DNA of 64,000 nucleotides from Butyrivibrio sp. LB2008 (GTDB lineage: Bacteria > Bacillota > Clostridia > Lachnospirales > Lachnospiraceae): the NCBI RefSeq assembly GCF_000621565.1, contig NZ_JHXZ01000009.1, positions 62,001 through 126,000 on the forward strand, given 5' to 3'. A model generated the notes under the pieces. That model did no database searches. It saw only the letters and a list, made by a program, of their open reading frames with translations, and was not told where the DNA came from. Position numbers and translations under genes: made by a program. Below are positions 31,444 to 41,007 of the stretch, one piece after another. Numbering within the stretch: the first letter of the stretch is position 1; each line of letters opens with the position of its first letter.

Positions 31444-33352
31444 TAACAACGAAGAAGTAAAGATCAGATACGACGAGTCAGGCCTTAATGAGAAGATAAT
31501 CCGTGCAGTTACGGAGATGGGCTTTGAATATATGTCACCCATCCAGAAGGCGGCTATTCCTGTCATGATGGAAGGCAAAGATATTATCGGACAGGCGCAG
31601 ACGGGAACAGGTAAGACTGCTGCGTTTGGTATTCCTCTTTTGGAAAAGGTTGATCCCGAGAATAAGCATTTGCAGGCAGTTGTTCTTTGTCCTACAAGAG
31701 AGCTTGCTATGCAGGCAGCTGATGATATAAGAGATTTTGCAAAGTATATGCATGGAATCAAGGTTCTTGCAGTATACGGCGGACAGGATATATCCAGACA
31801 GATAAGAGCACTTTCGGCAGGGGTTCAGATTGTTGTTGGAACGCCGGGACGTGTTATGGACCATATGAGAAGACATACCATGAAGATGAAGGATGTCAGG
31901 GTTCTTGTTCTTGATGAAGCAGATGAGATGCTTGATATGGGCTTTAGAGAGGATATTGAGACTATCCTTGACGGAATGCCCGAGGAGAGACAGACAGCTC
32001 TTTTCTCAGCTACAATGCCCGAGCCTATTTTACAGATAACAAGAAAATATCAGAAAGATGCTGAGTATATTAAGATGACTCCCAAGGAAATCACTGTAGC
32101 TGCGATTGAGCAGACTTATTACAGGATTCCCCAGAGGATGAAAGAAGAAGTTCTTGTGAGACTTCTTGATTATTACAATCCCGGAAGAACACTTATTTTC
32201 TGTAATACAAAGAGAATGGTAGATACGCTTTCTGAGAATCTTAAGGGCAAGGGATTCCTTGCAGACGGCCTTCACGGTGATCTTTCACAGAATCAGAGAG
32301 ATACCGTTATGAAGCTTTTTAGAAATGACAAGATCAATATTCTTATCGCTACGGACGTTGCGGCAAGAGGTATTGATGTAAGCGGTGTTGAGGCTGTATT
32401 TAATTTCGATATTCCTGAGGATATAGAGTATTATGTTCACAGAATAGGAAGAACTGGACGAGCCGGAAGAAGCGGAAGATCGTTTACACTTGTAGGCGGA
32501 AGAGAGATGTACAAACTTCGCGAGATCGAGAGAGTTTGTCATACCAAGATCGAGGAAAGAAGAGTCCCTTCCGCAAAAGAGATAACAAGAGTTAAATCAC
32601 AGAAGATATTCGGTGAAGTTATAGATATAATCGAGAACGGAGATATTGCTTCGACTCTTGAATTTGTCAATCAGAAGATTGAAGAAGGCGAATATACTGC
32701 AGATCAGCTTGCAGCCGGATTCATGAAGCTCAAGATGGGCGCAGATATCGAAGACCTTGTGCTCTTTGAGAAAGACCGTGATTACGGCGGTGATCGCAGG
32801 CGCAGAGGCAGAGATTCACGCTATGACGAGAGATCCGGAAGAAGAGACAGAAGAAGAGGCCCCAACGGCGGAAGAAGAGCGTCTGATATGAAGAAAGGCG
32901 CATTTGAAGGAAGAAGAGCTACCGACGGTAAGAGAGGATCGTCTTCCGGAAGAAGAAAGTTTGAAGACAGAAGAAGCAGCGGCAATCGCAGATCGGAGGG
33001 CGGGAAAAAACGCTACGATTCATATAAGAACATAGACCGCGCAGAGAATGATTCTTTAAACTTAGAGATGGAAAAGAAGCCTTTTTCTACAGACAGAAGA
33101 TCTTCTGACAGACCAAAGAGAGAGCGTGTATCGTCCGGAGCATCTGCATTTGAGAATGTAGGAAGACTCAATATTAAGGATGAGAAGAGCACAAAAGCTT
33201 GGTATATGGGCGAAGACAGAGATACAATGAATGTATCAAAGTCAGAACGCAAGAATATTAAGTCTGAAAATAAAAAGAGAAGTATCGATTATCTTCAGGA
33301 CGTTGACGATCTCGTAATGGAGAGCTTTGGTAAGCGCAAGAAAGAGAGATAA
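31430..33352 (+). CDS. DEAD-box RNA helicase with long basic tail
   Basis: 640 residues, similar to CshA/DeaD. Helicase motifs in order: 'AQTGTGKT' (I), 'PTRELA' (Ia), 'TPGR' (Ib), 'VLDEADEML' (II), 'SAT' (III), 'ATDVAARGID' (V) and 'HRIGRTGRAG' (VI). After about residue 450 comes a ~190-residue Arg/Gly/Ser/Asp-rich tail with many RR, DRR and GRR steps, likely a disordered RNA-binding region. It probably acts in ribosome assembly and mRNA decay. CshA or DeaD cannot be decided by eye. The 14-base overlap with pgsA means shared transcription. Confidence 0.92.
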   Translation: MEVNNNNEEVKIRYDESGLNEKIIRAVTEMGFEYMSPIQKAAIPVMMEGKDIIGQAQTGTGKTAAFGIPLLEKVDPENKHLQAVVLCPTRELAMQAADDIRDFAKYMHGIKVLAVYGGQDISRQIRALSAGVQIVVGTPGRVMDHMRRHTMKMKDVRVLVLDEADEMLDMGFREDIETILDGMPEERQTALFSATMPEPILQITRKYQKDAEYIKMTPKEITVAAIEQTYYRIPQRMKEEVLVRLLDYYNPGRTLIFCNTKRMVDTLSENLKGKGFLADGLHGDLSQNQRDTVMKLFRNDKINILIATDVAARGIDVSGVEAVFNFDIPEDIEYYVHRIGRTGRAGRSGRSFTLVGGREMYKLREIERVCHTKIEERRVPSAKEITRVKSQKIFGEVIDIIENGDIASTLEFVNQKIEEGEYTADQLAAGFMKLKMGADIEDLVLFEKDRDYGGDRRRRGRDSRYDERSGRRDRRRGPNGGRRASDMKKGAFEGRRATDGKRGSSSGRRKFEDRRSSGNRRSEGGKKRYDSYKNIDRAENDSLNLEMEKKPFSTDRRSSDRPKRERVSSGASAFENVGRLNIKDEKSTKAWYMGEDRDTMNVSKSERKNIKSENKKRSIDYLQDVDDLVMESFGKRKKER

Positions 33353-33378
33353 TAGCTGAGCGTAAGGGAGGCGGAACA

Positions 33379-34596
33379 GTGAAAGACAGAAAAACTCTGA
33401 TCAGCAAGACCTTAAGAGCAAAGATATTTAATATGGTCAGTGTCGGCGTGATAGACGAACCGATCAATAGATTCTATGATTTTTTGAGTATTGCTGCGCT
33501 TGTTCTGAATCTTTTTTCAGCATTTGCAATTACATATGATTACATGGAGGAGCACTACAAAGTGCTCCTTCTTGGAATTGAGGCTGTAACTACATTTTTC
33601 TTTGCGATTGATTATATCCTAAGGCTCCTTTCATCAAATGAGCTTTATCCCAAGGATAAAGAGTCTGTAGCGCTCAGAAAATATATTTTGTCATTTACGG
33701 GTATTATTGATCTGGTATCATTTTTGCCCTATTACCTTTCAGTATTCTTTCCGGTATTCTTTCCGGCGGGAACAGCGGTATTTAAGCTCTTTAGAGTTGC
33801 AAGGATACTCAGACTGTTCAGAATAAATTCCTATTACGATCAATTGAATGTTATTACAGAAGTTATAAAAAGAAAGAAGCAACAGCTTATGGCTTCTGTT
33901 TTTATTATTTTGATACTTATGATGGCGGCGAGCCTTTGCATGTACAGCGTTGAACATGAAGCACAACCGGAGATGTTCAAAAATGCTTTTTCCGGGATAT
34001 GGTGGTCTGCATCAACGCTTCTTACTATTGGCTATGGAGATATCTATCCTGTCACGATAATGGGTAAGATCTTTGCGATAATCATTGCCTTTTTGGGAGT
34101 CGGCATGGTTGCAATCCCTACAGGTATTATTTCCGCAGGCTTTGTTGAGCAGTTTCAGAGGCTTAAGGATATAGGCGAATTTGCGGAGGAAGAGAATATT
34201 CACTTTATCAGGGCTTGGCTTGGAAGCGATGATTTGTGGACGGGGAAAAAGATTGCTGATATAGGACTTCCAAAGGATGTTATGATAGTTGCTGTTCAGC
34301 GTGATGACGATACGATCATTCCGCGCGGTGATACGACTCTTTGTGCCAACGATCTTATAGTTTTATGCGCGGAGAAAACCAAAGAGCTTCAGCCTGTAGC
34401 AATTAAAGAGATAGTTATAAATGAAGGTCATTCGTGGAATAATAAGGCGATTAAGGATATTGATATTTCCAGACAGTGTTATATCTTTATGGTCAGAAGA
34501 GATAATAAAGCCATTATTCCTGACGGAAAACTTGTTATAAAAGCAAATGATGTCGTCTTACTGTATGACAAACATTTGCATAATGAAAATATATAA
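33379..34596 (+). CDS. Kv-type potassium channel with two RCK C-terminal domains
   Basis: 405 residues from a GTG start preceded by GGGAGGCGG. Six membrane helices; S4 is a textbook voltage sensor with Arg at 139, 142, 145 and 148. The pore helix and selectivity filter 'TLLTIGYGD' (filter at 216-221) are followed by S6. The cytoplasmic part (about 255-405) contains two copies of a TrkA-C/RCK-C-like module: 'IMIVAVQRDDDTIIPRGDT'-like and 'YIFMVRRDNKAIIPDGKL'. There is no RCK-N (Rossmann) domain. Probable role: voltage-gated potassium flux. Voltage gating is inferred from S4 only. Confidence 0.88.
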   Translation: MKDRKTLISKTLRAKIFNMVSVGVIDEPINRFYDFLSIAALVLNLFSAFAITYDYMEEHYKVLLLGIEAVTTFFFAIDYILRLLSSNELYPKDKESVALRKYILSFTGIIDLVSFLPYYLSVFFPVFFPAGTAVFKLFRVARILRLFRINSYYDQLNVITEVIKRKKQQLMASVFIILILMMAASLCMYSVEHEAQPEMFKNAFSGIWWSASTLLTIGYGDIYPVTIMGKIFAIIIAFLGVGMVAIPTGIISAGFVEQFQRLKDIGEFAEEENIHFIRAWLGSDDLWTGKKIADIGLPKDVMIVAVQRDDDTIIPRGDTTLCANDLIVLCAEKTKELQPVAIKEIVINEGHSWNNKAIKDIDISRQCYIFMVRRDNKAIIPDGKLVIKANDVVLLYDKHLHNENI

Positions 34597-34610
34597 AAGA
34601 GGTTTTTGTA

Positions 34611-35453
34611 ATGTTTAGCTTGGAGACAAAGAAAAAGATACTTGATTCTACGGATCTGTTCGTACTTGATATGGACGGAACATTTTATCTTGAAAATGAT
34701 ATACTTGACGGCTCACTTGATTTTCTGGATTCTGTGAAAAAAGCCGGCAAAAGATATATCTTTTTTACCAATAATTCGTCTACATCTTCGGAGGAATATA
34801 TCAAAAAGCTGTCACGCATGAATTGCCATATTACGAGCGATATGATAATGACATCGGGAGATGTGATGATAAAATTCCTTCAGACGAAGTATAAGGGGGA
34901 ATCGGTTTATCTTCTTGGAACGAAGCCTCTGCGAAAGAGCTTTGAAAGTGCCGGTATAAATCTGTATGATGCGAAGGAAGGTATTTCTTCCGATGGGAAA
35001 AGAAGTGAGAGACCGGATATCGTGGTTGTTGGATTTGATAAGACTCTTACATATGAGACGCTTACAAATGCCTGCACATATATACGAAACGGAGCGACTT
35101 TCCTTGCGACACATCTTGATATAAATTGTCCCGTAAAAGACGGATTTATACCCGATTGCGGGGCTATATGCGCGGCGATAGAGCTTTCTACCGGTGTTAA
35201 ACCAAGATTCGTAGGAAAGCCTTTTAAAGAGACGGTAGAGATGATAGTTGCTTCTACGGGTGTTACTGCAGAAAAAATAGCATTTGTGGGAGACAGGATT
35301 TATACGGATGTTGCGACCGGAGTAAATAACGGTGCGATGGGAGTGCTGGTCCTTACAGGGGAAACAAAAGAATCGGATATTCCGGGATCTGAGGTGCAAC
35401 CTGATGTTGTATTTGCTTCAATAAAAGAAATGGGTGAATTGTTGGCGGAGTAA
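34611..35453 (+). CDS. HAD-superfamily IIA phosphatase (NagD/PNPase-like)
   Basis: 280 residues. HAD motif I 'FVLDMDGTFYLEND', motif II 'FFTNNSSTS', the Lys in 'VGKPFKETVE', and motif III 'FVGDRIYTDVATG' followed by 'GVLVLTGET'. The cap is of the C2 type, as in NagD and p-nitrophenyl phosphatases. The substrate is a small phosphorylated metabolite that cannot be told from sequence. It starts 14 bases after the channel gene with AAAGAGG and closes the long operon. Confidence 0.88.
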   Translation: MFSLETKKKILDSTDLFVLDMDGTFYLENDILDGSLDFLDSVKKAGKRYIFFTNNSSTSSEEYIKKLSRMNCHITSDMIMTSGDVMIKFLQTKYKGESVYLLGTKPLRKSFESAGINLYDAKEGISSDGKRSERPDIVVVGFDKTLTYETLTNACTYIRNGATFLATHLDINCPVKDGFIPDCGAICAAIELSTGVKPRFVGKPFKETVEMIVASTGVTAEKIAFVGDRIYTDVATGVNNGAMGVLVLTGETKESDIPGSEVQPDVVFASIKEMGELLAE

Positions 35454-35479
35454 TTTTTAATTACTTTGCTTAAAAGTTA

Positions 35480-35518
35480 AAGAGGGCAGAAATCTTACGA
35501 TTTCTGCCCTCTTTAGAA
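35480..35518 (+). terminator. strong intrinsic terminator
   Basis: AAAGAGGGCAGAAATC at 35480-35495 pairs perfectly over 16 bp with 35500-35515 around loop TTAC. The T-tract is the end of the right arm. It ends the yicC-to-HAD gene run. Confidence 0.88.
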
Positions 35519-35815
35519 AAGAGAGAAAAGTGGGGGTTTACTTTGAGGATAGCTTAAACAGTGGTTGTGATTACCTTTAACCACAATGTGATTTTATTTA
35601 ATTTTTTCCATTATGTCTATGCTTATTAAGCGAATGTGTAATTTTTGCAAGATTTCGTTCATGTTGTTGCATGTTTTAAGTTAATGCTTAAATATAAACT
35701 AATCGTGTAATCCTTATATTTCATGGGGATTATCGATATTATAGAAAATTAATTTGAAAAAAATTAGCTTTATGATATAGTTTAAAATAATTGTTTTGAA
35801 AGCGAAGGTTTAGTC
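35519..35815 (+). promoter_or_regulatory. AT-rich intergenic region with promoter of the TPR gene
   Basis: TTGAAA at 35754-35759 and TATAGT at 35776-35781 are 16 bases apart, 35 bases before the GTG start. Upstream, GTGGTT (35561) and AACCAC (35579) form a small dyad of unknown meaning. I see no other structure and no credible gene here. Confidence 0.55.
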
Positions 35816-37198
35816 GTGAGTTACAATAAGAGATATGCCGAATATGAGAGAACCGGAAAACATCGCGCGGCCAGAGCAAGGCGCATGAGGAAAATAGTGC
35901 TGACTGCTTTCTTTTCAATCTGTGCAGTGATTATAGGATGTGTGATCTACAGTAATCTCTCTTTTGTACAAGTTAATAAAGCTTTATTGGACGGCAAGAG
36001 AAATTGCATCATGGAGGATTATAAAGCTGCGATAGATTCTTATTCCAAGGCTATTGAGCTTGATTCCGGTGCTGTTTCTGCGTATTCAAATATGGCAAAT
36101 GCGTATCTGAGTATTGATGATAAGGAATCTGCCAAGAAAGTTCTCTATGAGGGATGGGAACGTACCGATAATGCAGCTCTTTTGTCCAATTATCGTGCGG
36201 TTATCTTAAATGAGACCGTGGCAGATATGAATGCCAAGAAGACCAGCCTTGATACGGTTTCAACAATTCTTGATGTTCTGGAAAGCGATAAGACAAATAA
36301 AGATGCCATAGAACTTTTGTATCAGTCATATCCAAGGCTTTGTTTGAATGCGTCGGGTGATGCGGATACTGTTTTTAGGACAAAACTTTCGACTGAGGGT
36401 AAGAGTGATGAGCGCGGCAGCTCTTTTGCAAAGTATGAAGAACTTATAAACAGGATGGTTGCCGTATATGAGGCTTCGCCTGATGAAAGGCTCAGAGAAG
36501 CGATTACGGAGTATCTTATTCCGTGGGAAGATTCTTTTACCATGAGTATATCCGACGTTGATTCGTATATAGAACTGTTGAAGAAGGCAGAGAGCGCGCT
36601 TGGCGGGACAAATGAGGAAGTTAAGTCGATCAAGGCATGTCTTGATAATTCTAAAGAAGTTCTCGGCATTTTTGATGATATATTTAAACAGCTTGATGTC
36701 GGAAACGTAGATGAGCTCAGGAATTTTATTGTTTCAGATGAGTATATTAAGTTAAGGGATCTTTTTCTCAATAAGGGTGAGACACCGCAAGAGAACACGG
36801 TGTACGTGCCGATAAGCAGAGAAGCTATAGTCCTTAATTGCAAGGATGGGGCATGGAGCTACAGATTTCTTAATTTTGAAGAAAATCCTACAACGCGCGG
36901 AGTTATAACTGTTTGGGCGAATTTCTTTGAGGATGACGGCGTGCAGAGAAATGCCATTTCATATGAGCCTGCTGCGGTGGGAAAAGATATTTATCCGCAT
37001 ACAAAGTATTCTGTCACATATCTTCGAAGCTATATTACATCAGGCAGATCGACAAAGGTTGCCAAGATGAATTACAGGCTTGAGACTGAGATTGAATACA
37101 AGGACGGTACAGTCGATAAGACAATCGTTGGAGACTGGGGCGGATCAGATGAGTGGGAAATGGATATTGATACTATAGAGTCGAGGATAAGAGCATAG
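35816..37198 (+). CDS. membrane-anchored TPR protein, function unknown
   Basis: 460 residues from a GTG start (GCGAAGG upstream). A basic N-terminus leads to one membrane helix at about 28-48. Residues 55-125 contain two or three TPR units ('YKAAIDSYSKAIELDSGAVS', 'SAYSNMANAYLSIDDKES'). The remaining ~330 residues lie outside the membrane, helical first and beta-rich near the end ('GVITVWANFFEDDGV'). No enzyme motif seen. Its TAG stop overlaps the GTG start of thiN by one base, so it belongs to that operon without obvious functional link. Confidence 0.75.
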   Translation: MSYNKRYAEYERTGKHRAARARRMRKIVLTAFFSICAVIIGCVIYSNLSFVQVNKALLDGKRNCIMEDYKAAIDSYSKAIELDSGAVSAYSNMANAYLSIDDKESAKKVLYEGWERTDNAALLSNYRAVILNETVADMNAKKTSLDTVSTILDVLESDKTNKDAIELLYQSYPRLCLNASGDADTVFRTKLSTEGKSDERGSSFAKYEELINRMVAVYEASPDERLREAITEYLIPWEDSFTMSISDVDSYIELLKKAESALGGTNEEVKSIKACLDNSKEVLGIFDDIFKQLDVGNVDELRNFIVSDEYIKLRDLFLNKGETPQENTVYVPISREAIVLNCKDGAWSYRFLNFEENPTTRGVITVWANFFEDDGVQRNAISYEPAAVGKDIYPHTKYSVTYLRSYITSGRSTKVAKMNYRLETEIEYKDGTVDKTIVGDWGGSDEWEMDIDTIESRIRA

Positions 37199-37887
37199 TG
37201 AAAAGTGGCACAAGAGAACCTAAATGCGTGATCATTTCTGCGGGAAGTTTTGTTCCGGTTGATATCAAACTTTATGAAGGAGATTATCTTATAGCTTGCG
37301 ATGCGGGCTTTGCATATGCTGAGCAACTGGGAATCTTGCCGGATCTTATTGTTGGAGATTTTGATTCGATGGCAGAGCTGGGACCGGGAGTGATGAGGAG
37401 CCTTAAGGAAATTGAGGAATCTGATCCGGACAGAGTCATGCGCCTTGATGTGAGAAAAGATGATACGGATACTATAAAAGCTGTCAAGATCGCGCTTTCC
37501 AAAGGATATAAGAAGATATATCTTTACGGAGTGCTTGGAGGAGCGCGTTTTGACCACAGTTTTGCCAATGTACAGACTTTGTTGTATATTAAACATAACG
37601 GCGGAACGGGATATATCATGGAGCATGATAAGATGCTCATGATAGCTGAGAATGAGACTGTAAAGTTTAACAGGGGAAATACGGGGTATCTTTCAGTTTT
37701 TTCAATCACCGAGAAATCATATGATGTCACTTTGAAGGGGCTTGTGTACACGCTTGATAAGGGCACTCTTACAAATGATTTTCCGCTTGGAGTCAGTAAC
37801 GAGTTTATTGTCGATGAGGAGGCGGAGATATCCGTGGGCAATGGAACACTTCTGATCTGTGTTCATTTTTTTGAAGGAGACAGATGA
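37198..37887 (+). CDS. thiN: thiamine pyrophosphokinase
   Basis: 229 residues. Transfers pyrophosphate from ATP to thiamine. Motifs: 'IACDAGFAYAEQLGILPDLI', 'GDFDSM', 'RKDDTDTIKAVKIAL' and 'GVLGGARFDHSFANVQTL', all characteristic of TPK. GTG start overlapping the preceding stop. No thiamine riboswitch lies nearby. The TGA stop overlaps a 12-codon reading frame that bridges to the cation transporter. Confidence 0.92.
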   Translation: MKSGTREPKCVIISAGSFVPVDIKLYEGDYLIACDAGFAYAEQLGILPDLIVGDFDSMAELGPGVMRSLKEIEESDPDRVMRLDVRKDDTDTIKAVKIALSKGYKKIYLYGVLGGARFDHSFANVQTLLYIKHNGGTGYIMEHDKMLMIAENETVKFNRGNTGYLSVFSITEKSYDVTLKGLVYTLDKGTLTNDFPLGVSNEFIVDEEAEISVGNGTLLICVHFFEGDR

Positions 37888-37922
37888 TCGCCTGTTGCTT
37901 GTGGTACTCGATATTTGTATGA
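37884..37922 (+). CDS. 12-codon coupling ORF between thiN and the cation transporter
   Basis: ATG at 37884 overlaps the thiN stop (ATGA), eight bases after AAGGAG, and the frame ends in TGA at 37920-37922, which overlaps the ATG at 37919 of the transporter (ATGA again). The peptide would be MIACCLWYSIFV. It probably serves only to carry ribosomes from one gene to the next, but it may be accidental. Confidence 0.35.
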   Translation: MIACCLWYSIFV

Positions 37923-39091
37923 TCTGTTTTCTTGCGAAGTATTTTATTAAAGACTATACGTCGGTCAAAGATGCTAAAGTCAGGCAGCAATACGGCGTAC
38001 TAAGCGGTGCTGTCGGGATTTTTCTTAATATTATTCTTTTTGTTTCTAAAATGGTTGCGGGATTTATTACCGGTTCCATTTCTATTATGGCGGATGCCTT
38101 AAATAATCTGTCGGATGTCGGTTCATCTGTTGTAACTCTTGTGGGCTTCAAGCTTTCGGGGCATGAAGCTGACGAGGAACATCCCTTTGGACATGGGCGA
38201 GTTGAATATGTTGCGGGGCTTATCGTGGCGCTTCTTATAGTGCTTATGGGAGTCGAACTTATCAGGACTTCTTTTGGGAAGATATTTAGCCCCGGTGAGA
38301 TAAGCTTTAGTCCGGTTGTTGCCGGAATTCTTGTTTTTGCAATACTGGTAAAGCTCATTATGTATTTCGGAAACAAAGAAGCGGCGGGAAAAATTGAGAG
38401 CCCGGCGCTTAACAATACCGCACTTGACAGTATTTCCGATGTTTTTACCACTTCTGTTGTACTTGTATGTGCGATAATAACGAGCAGGACTGGAATAATG
38501 CTTGACGGCTATGTCGGAATACTGGTCGGATTACTTATCGTAAAGACCGGAATTGAGGCGGCTAAAGATACCATTGATCCGCTTCTTGGAGAACCTCCGA
38601 GCAAGGAGATGGTAAAAGAAATTGAGGAGACGGTTATTTCTCATGAGAATGTTCTTGGCGTTCACGATCTTGTTATACATAATTACGGACCGACAGGCCT
38701 TTTTATGTCGCTTCACGCGGAAGTTGATGCGAGGCTCGATCTCATAACGGTACATGATTTTATCGATGATATCGAGAGTGAGCTAAGGACAAAATACAGC
38801 AGCGAAGTTGTGATCCATATGGATCCAGTTGTAATAGGTGATGAGGATACGGAAGAATTTAAGCGTAAGGTAAAGTTCATTGTAAGAGAGCTTGATCCTG
38901 TTCTTGATATACATGATTTCAGGTTGATACATTCAAAGGATAAAGAGCGAAGAGTCGCATTTGATTTGAGTGTACCTTACAAATACAATCTCAAGGATTC
39001 GGAGATAATCGATTATCTGGTGCAACATATAAGGGGCGTTGAACCGGGAATTGAGTGCGATATCACTATTGATAAGACGGAACGATTGTGA
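37919..39091 (+). CDS. cation diffusion facilitator transporter
   Basis: About 390 residues from the ATG at 37919. A GTG at 37859 would add 20 residues, but the family usually begins a few residues before 'FIKDYTSVKDAKVRQQYG', which supports the internal ATG. Six membrane helices; metal-site motifs 'ADALNNLSDVGSSVVTL' with D-x3-D and 'LNNTALDSISDVFTTS', and the His-rich 'HEADEEHPFGHGRVEY' loop. A cytoplasmic C-terminal domain (about 290 on) dimerises and senses metal; a second ferredoxin-like segment follows. Exports zinc, iron or manganese in exchange for protons; the metal is not resolved. Confidence 0.9.
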   Translation: MICFLAKYFIKDYTSVKDAKVRQQYGVLSGAVGIFLNIILFVSKMVAGFITGSISIMADALNNLSDVGSSVVTLVGFKLSGHEADEEHPFGHGRVEYVAGLIVALLIVLMGVELIRTSFGKIFSPGEISFSPVVAGILVFAILVKLIMYFGNKEAAGKIESPALNNTALDSISDVFTTSVVLVCAIITSRTGIMLDGYVGILVGLLIVKTGIEAAKDTIDPLLGEPPSKEMVKEIEETVISHENVLGVHDLVIHNYGPTGLFMSLHAEVDARLDLITVHDFIDDIESELRTKYSSEVVIHMDPVVIGDEDTEEFKRKVKFIVRELDPVLDIHDFRLIHSKDKERRVAFDLSVPYKYNLKDSEIIDYLVQHIRGVEPGIECDITIDKTERL

Positions 39092-39112
39092 TCTGCACAG
39101 ATTGGAGGAGAA

Positions 39113-40861
39113 ATGTTGGGACTTAAAAAGATTAAAAACGGGTTTGTTGAAATTGTAAAAGAACATCCGGTTTCGGTTATAAGTATGCTTATATCGATGT
39201 TTTTTTACAGCATTGTAGTTAGTTGGAATTATCCGGATTTTGTTCTTGAGTGCTTTATTAATTTTTTTGCCTTGTTCTTTTTGATTTTTGCACTCAGTGC
39301 TCTTCCGTGTGAGGCATATCGCCTGTATAAACGAAAGAGTGATGCAAATTATTCTTTTAAAGACAAAAAGAATATGATCATAAATATCTCGGTGATGAGT
39401 GTAGGCACTGTTCTGAACTTTTTTTCTTCGGGGCTGTATTCATTTAGGGGGCTTAAATATTTTGATGATATAGGTATAGATGATCTGACATATAATCTTT
39501 TTGCTGAATATATGTACAGGTTTACTACATGTTTTGTTGTAGCGGCAATATGTGCATCATTGTACTTTTTTCTTAAAAAGAGTGAATGCTCGTTTGAGAC
39601 CTATACCGCAAAAGCATTTTGTGGTTTGATGAAGGCTGAACTTGTATTTTTGGTAATCTTCATAGGGCTGACGCTTATCATAGGCGCATTCAGTGCACTA
39701 ATAGTTGAGGTTGATTTTGACATATATGAGCGATTATGGGTGCTTCTTATAGGAGTTGTTCAGTACCCGTGCATTCTTATGGGACTTTCCAAGACAGATG
39801 ATGAAATCTCCAAGTTTGGGAAGATTATGCTTAATTACGTTCTCACAGGGCTTTTGGCAATCGCGTTTTTGATTATCTATGCTTATATAGTTAAGACAAT
39901 CATAAAATGGAAATTCCCGTTGTATATGGTATTTGGCATTCTTACGACGCTCTTTTGTTTTGGCGTTTTTATCTGGACAATGGCGCAGGGCATATGCGAA
40001 GACAATTTGAGAAAGTTTTTCAGGATAATGCCACTTCTTTTTATCCCTTGTATAGTTATGGAGATTTTGAGTCTTGGAAGACAGATTCATATATATGGTC
40101 TTACGCTCGCAAGATACGCGGGAATTGCGGCTATTGTGTTTGAGATTGCTTATTTTGTATTGTATGTTTACAACATGAAAAAAGAAAAGAATGCAATGTC
40201 GGTTGTGTTTGGAATAATCGTTGCGGTTGCTTGTGTTTCGCTTTTGGCTCCGGGAATAAATGCATATTCTGCAGTTATTGCATCGCATAAAGGGAAACTT
40301 ATGAAATATCTTGCAAATGAAGATATTGCTTCGTATCATGCAGCTTGTGAGGCATACAGAACAATCGCGTATTCGTGCGGAGCTGTGGGTGAAAATTATA
40401 TAGATAAAAAACTTAGCGTTGAACAAAAAGAGAAGATGATCGAACTTGCGGGCGATGATGCTGATGATAAAAATGAGTACTTTCACGCTAGTGCATCAAG
40501 AAATACAAAGAAGTCTGTCGATATTTCCGGAAGTTATGAGAAAATGTATAATGCATATGTTTATAAAACAGGTGATGAATGCAAAGATGATTCTTATGTG
40601 TTTGAAGTATATGACGGCGAATACGGAGATGATAATAATGAGATGATAGGAACAGTTGATCTTACAGCGATTATTACTGAACTGGTGAAATTAGATGAGT
40701 ATGGAGAGGATGATAAGAAAGCTGCTATCATAGATGCACCTTTAGATCTTAATGAAGGCGGTAAGCTGATTATTGAATATATACATATCGAGGGTACAAA
40801 GGTTAAGGATGACAACCGTGATATTGATGAGATCAGTTTGCATGGATATGTGCTTAAATGA
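39113..40861 (+). CDS. DUF4153-type polytopic membrane protein
   Basis: 582 residues. Eleven or twelve hydrophobic helices occupy residues 15-390, and a ~180-residue soluble domain follows, rich in Asp, Glu, Lys and Tyr. The repeated pattern of helices and the 'RLWVLLIGVVQYPCILMGLS' region resemble the DUF4153 family, which is common in Clostridia and has no known function. GGAGGAG precedes the ATG. It is last in the TPR-thiN-CDF run. The family call is from memory of its layout, not from an exact motif. Confidence 0.7.
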   Translation: MLGLKKIKNGFVEIVKEHPVSVISMLISMFFYSIVVSWNYPDFVLECFINFFALFFLIFALSALPCEAYRLYKRKSDANYSFKDKKNMIINISVMSVGTVLNFFSSGLYSFRGLKYFDDIGIDDLTYNLFAEYMYRFTTCFVVAAICASLYFFLKKSECSFETYTAKAFCGLMKAELVFLVIFIGLTLIIGAFSALIVEVDFDIYERLWVLLIGVVQYPCILMGLSKTDDEISKFGKIMLNYVLTGLLAIAFLIIYAYIVKTIIKWKFPLYMVFGILTTLFCFGVFIWTMAQGICEDNLRKFFRIMPLLFIPCIVMEILSLGRQIHIYGLTLARYAGIAAIVFEIAYFVLYVYNMKKEKNAMSVVFGIIVAVACVSLLAPGINAYSAVIASHKGKLMKYLANEDIASYHAACEAYRTIAYSCGAVGENYIDKKLSVEQKEKMIELAGDDADDKNEYFHASASRNTKKSVDISGSYEKMYNAYVYKTGDECKDDSYVFEVYDGEYGDDNNEMIGTVDLTAIITELVKLDEYGEDDKKAAIIDAPLDLNEGGKLIIEYIHIEGTKVKDDNRDIDEISLHGYVLK

Positions 40862-40910
40862 TAGTGGCATTTTTCGTTAGTTTCTTTTCAAAAACGTAAA
40901 ATAACCCATC

Positions 40911-40940
40911 TTGTCATTTTGGTGTTGTTTGAGATATACT
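40911..40940 (+). promoter_or_regulatory. gpmI promoter
   Basis: TTGTCA at 40911-40916 and TATACT at 40935-40940 are 18 bases apart. The leader is about 60 bases with GGAGG just before the start. Confidence 0.6.
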
Positions 40941-41007
40941 ATCCAAGGAAAAAATTAATTTATTAGTATTTTAATCGCATTAAGCGTAGATATGGAGGAA
41001 TATATAA

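Noticed and set aside
35611..35682. 23-codon frame in the intergenic region before the TPR gene
   Set aside because: No ribosome site, no recognisable peptide pattern and located in AT-rich DNA upstream of a clear promoter.
37100..37200. TPP riboswitch before thiN
   Set aside because: thiN begins within the stop codon of the preceding gene and has no leader of its own.
37859..37918. GTG start extending the cation transporter by 20 residues
   Set aside because: The extra residues overlap the end of thiN, and the family N-terminus matches the internal ATG better.
39734..40486. 250-codon open frame on the minus strand inside the DUF4153-like gene
   Set aside because: The product is a Lys/Cys/His-rich sequence with no fold features, typical of the antisense of a membrane protein gene.
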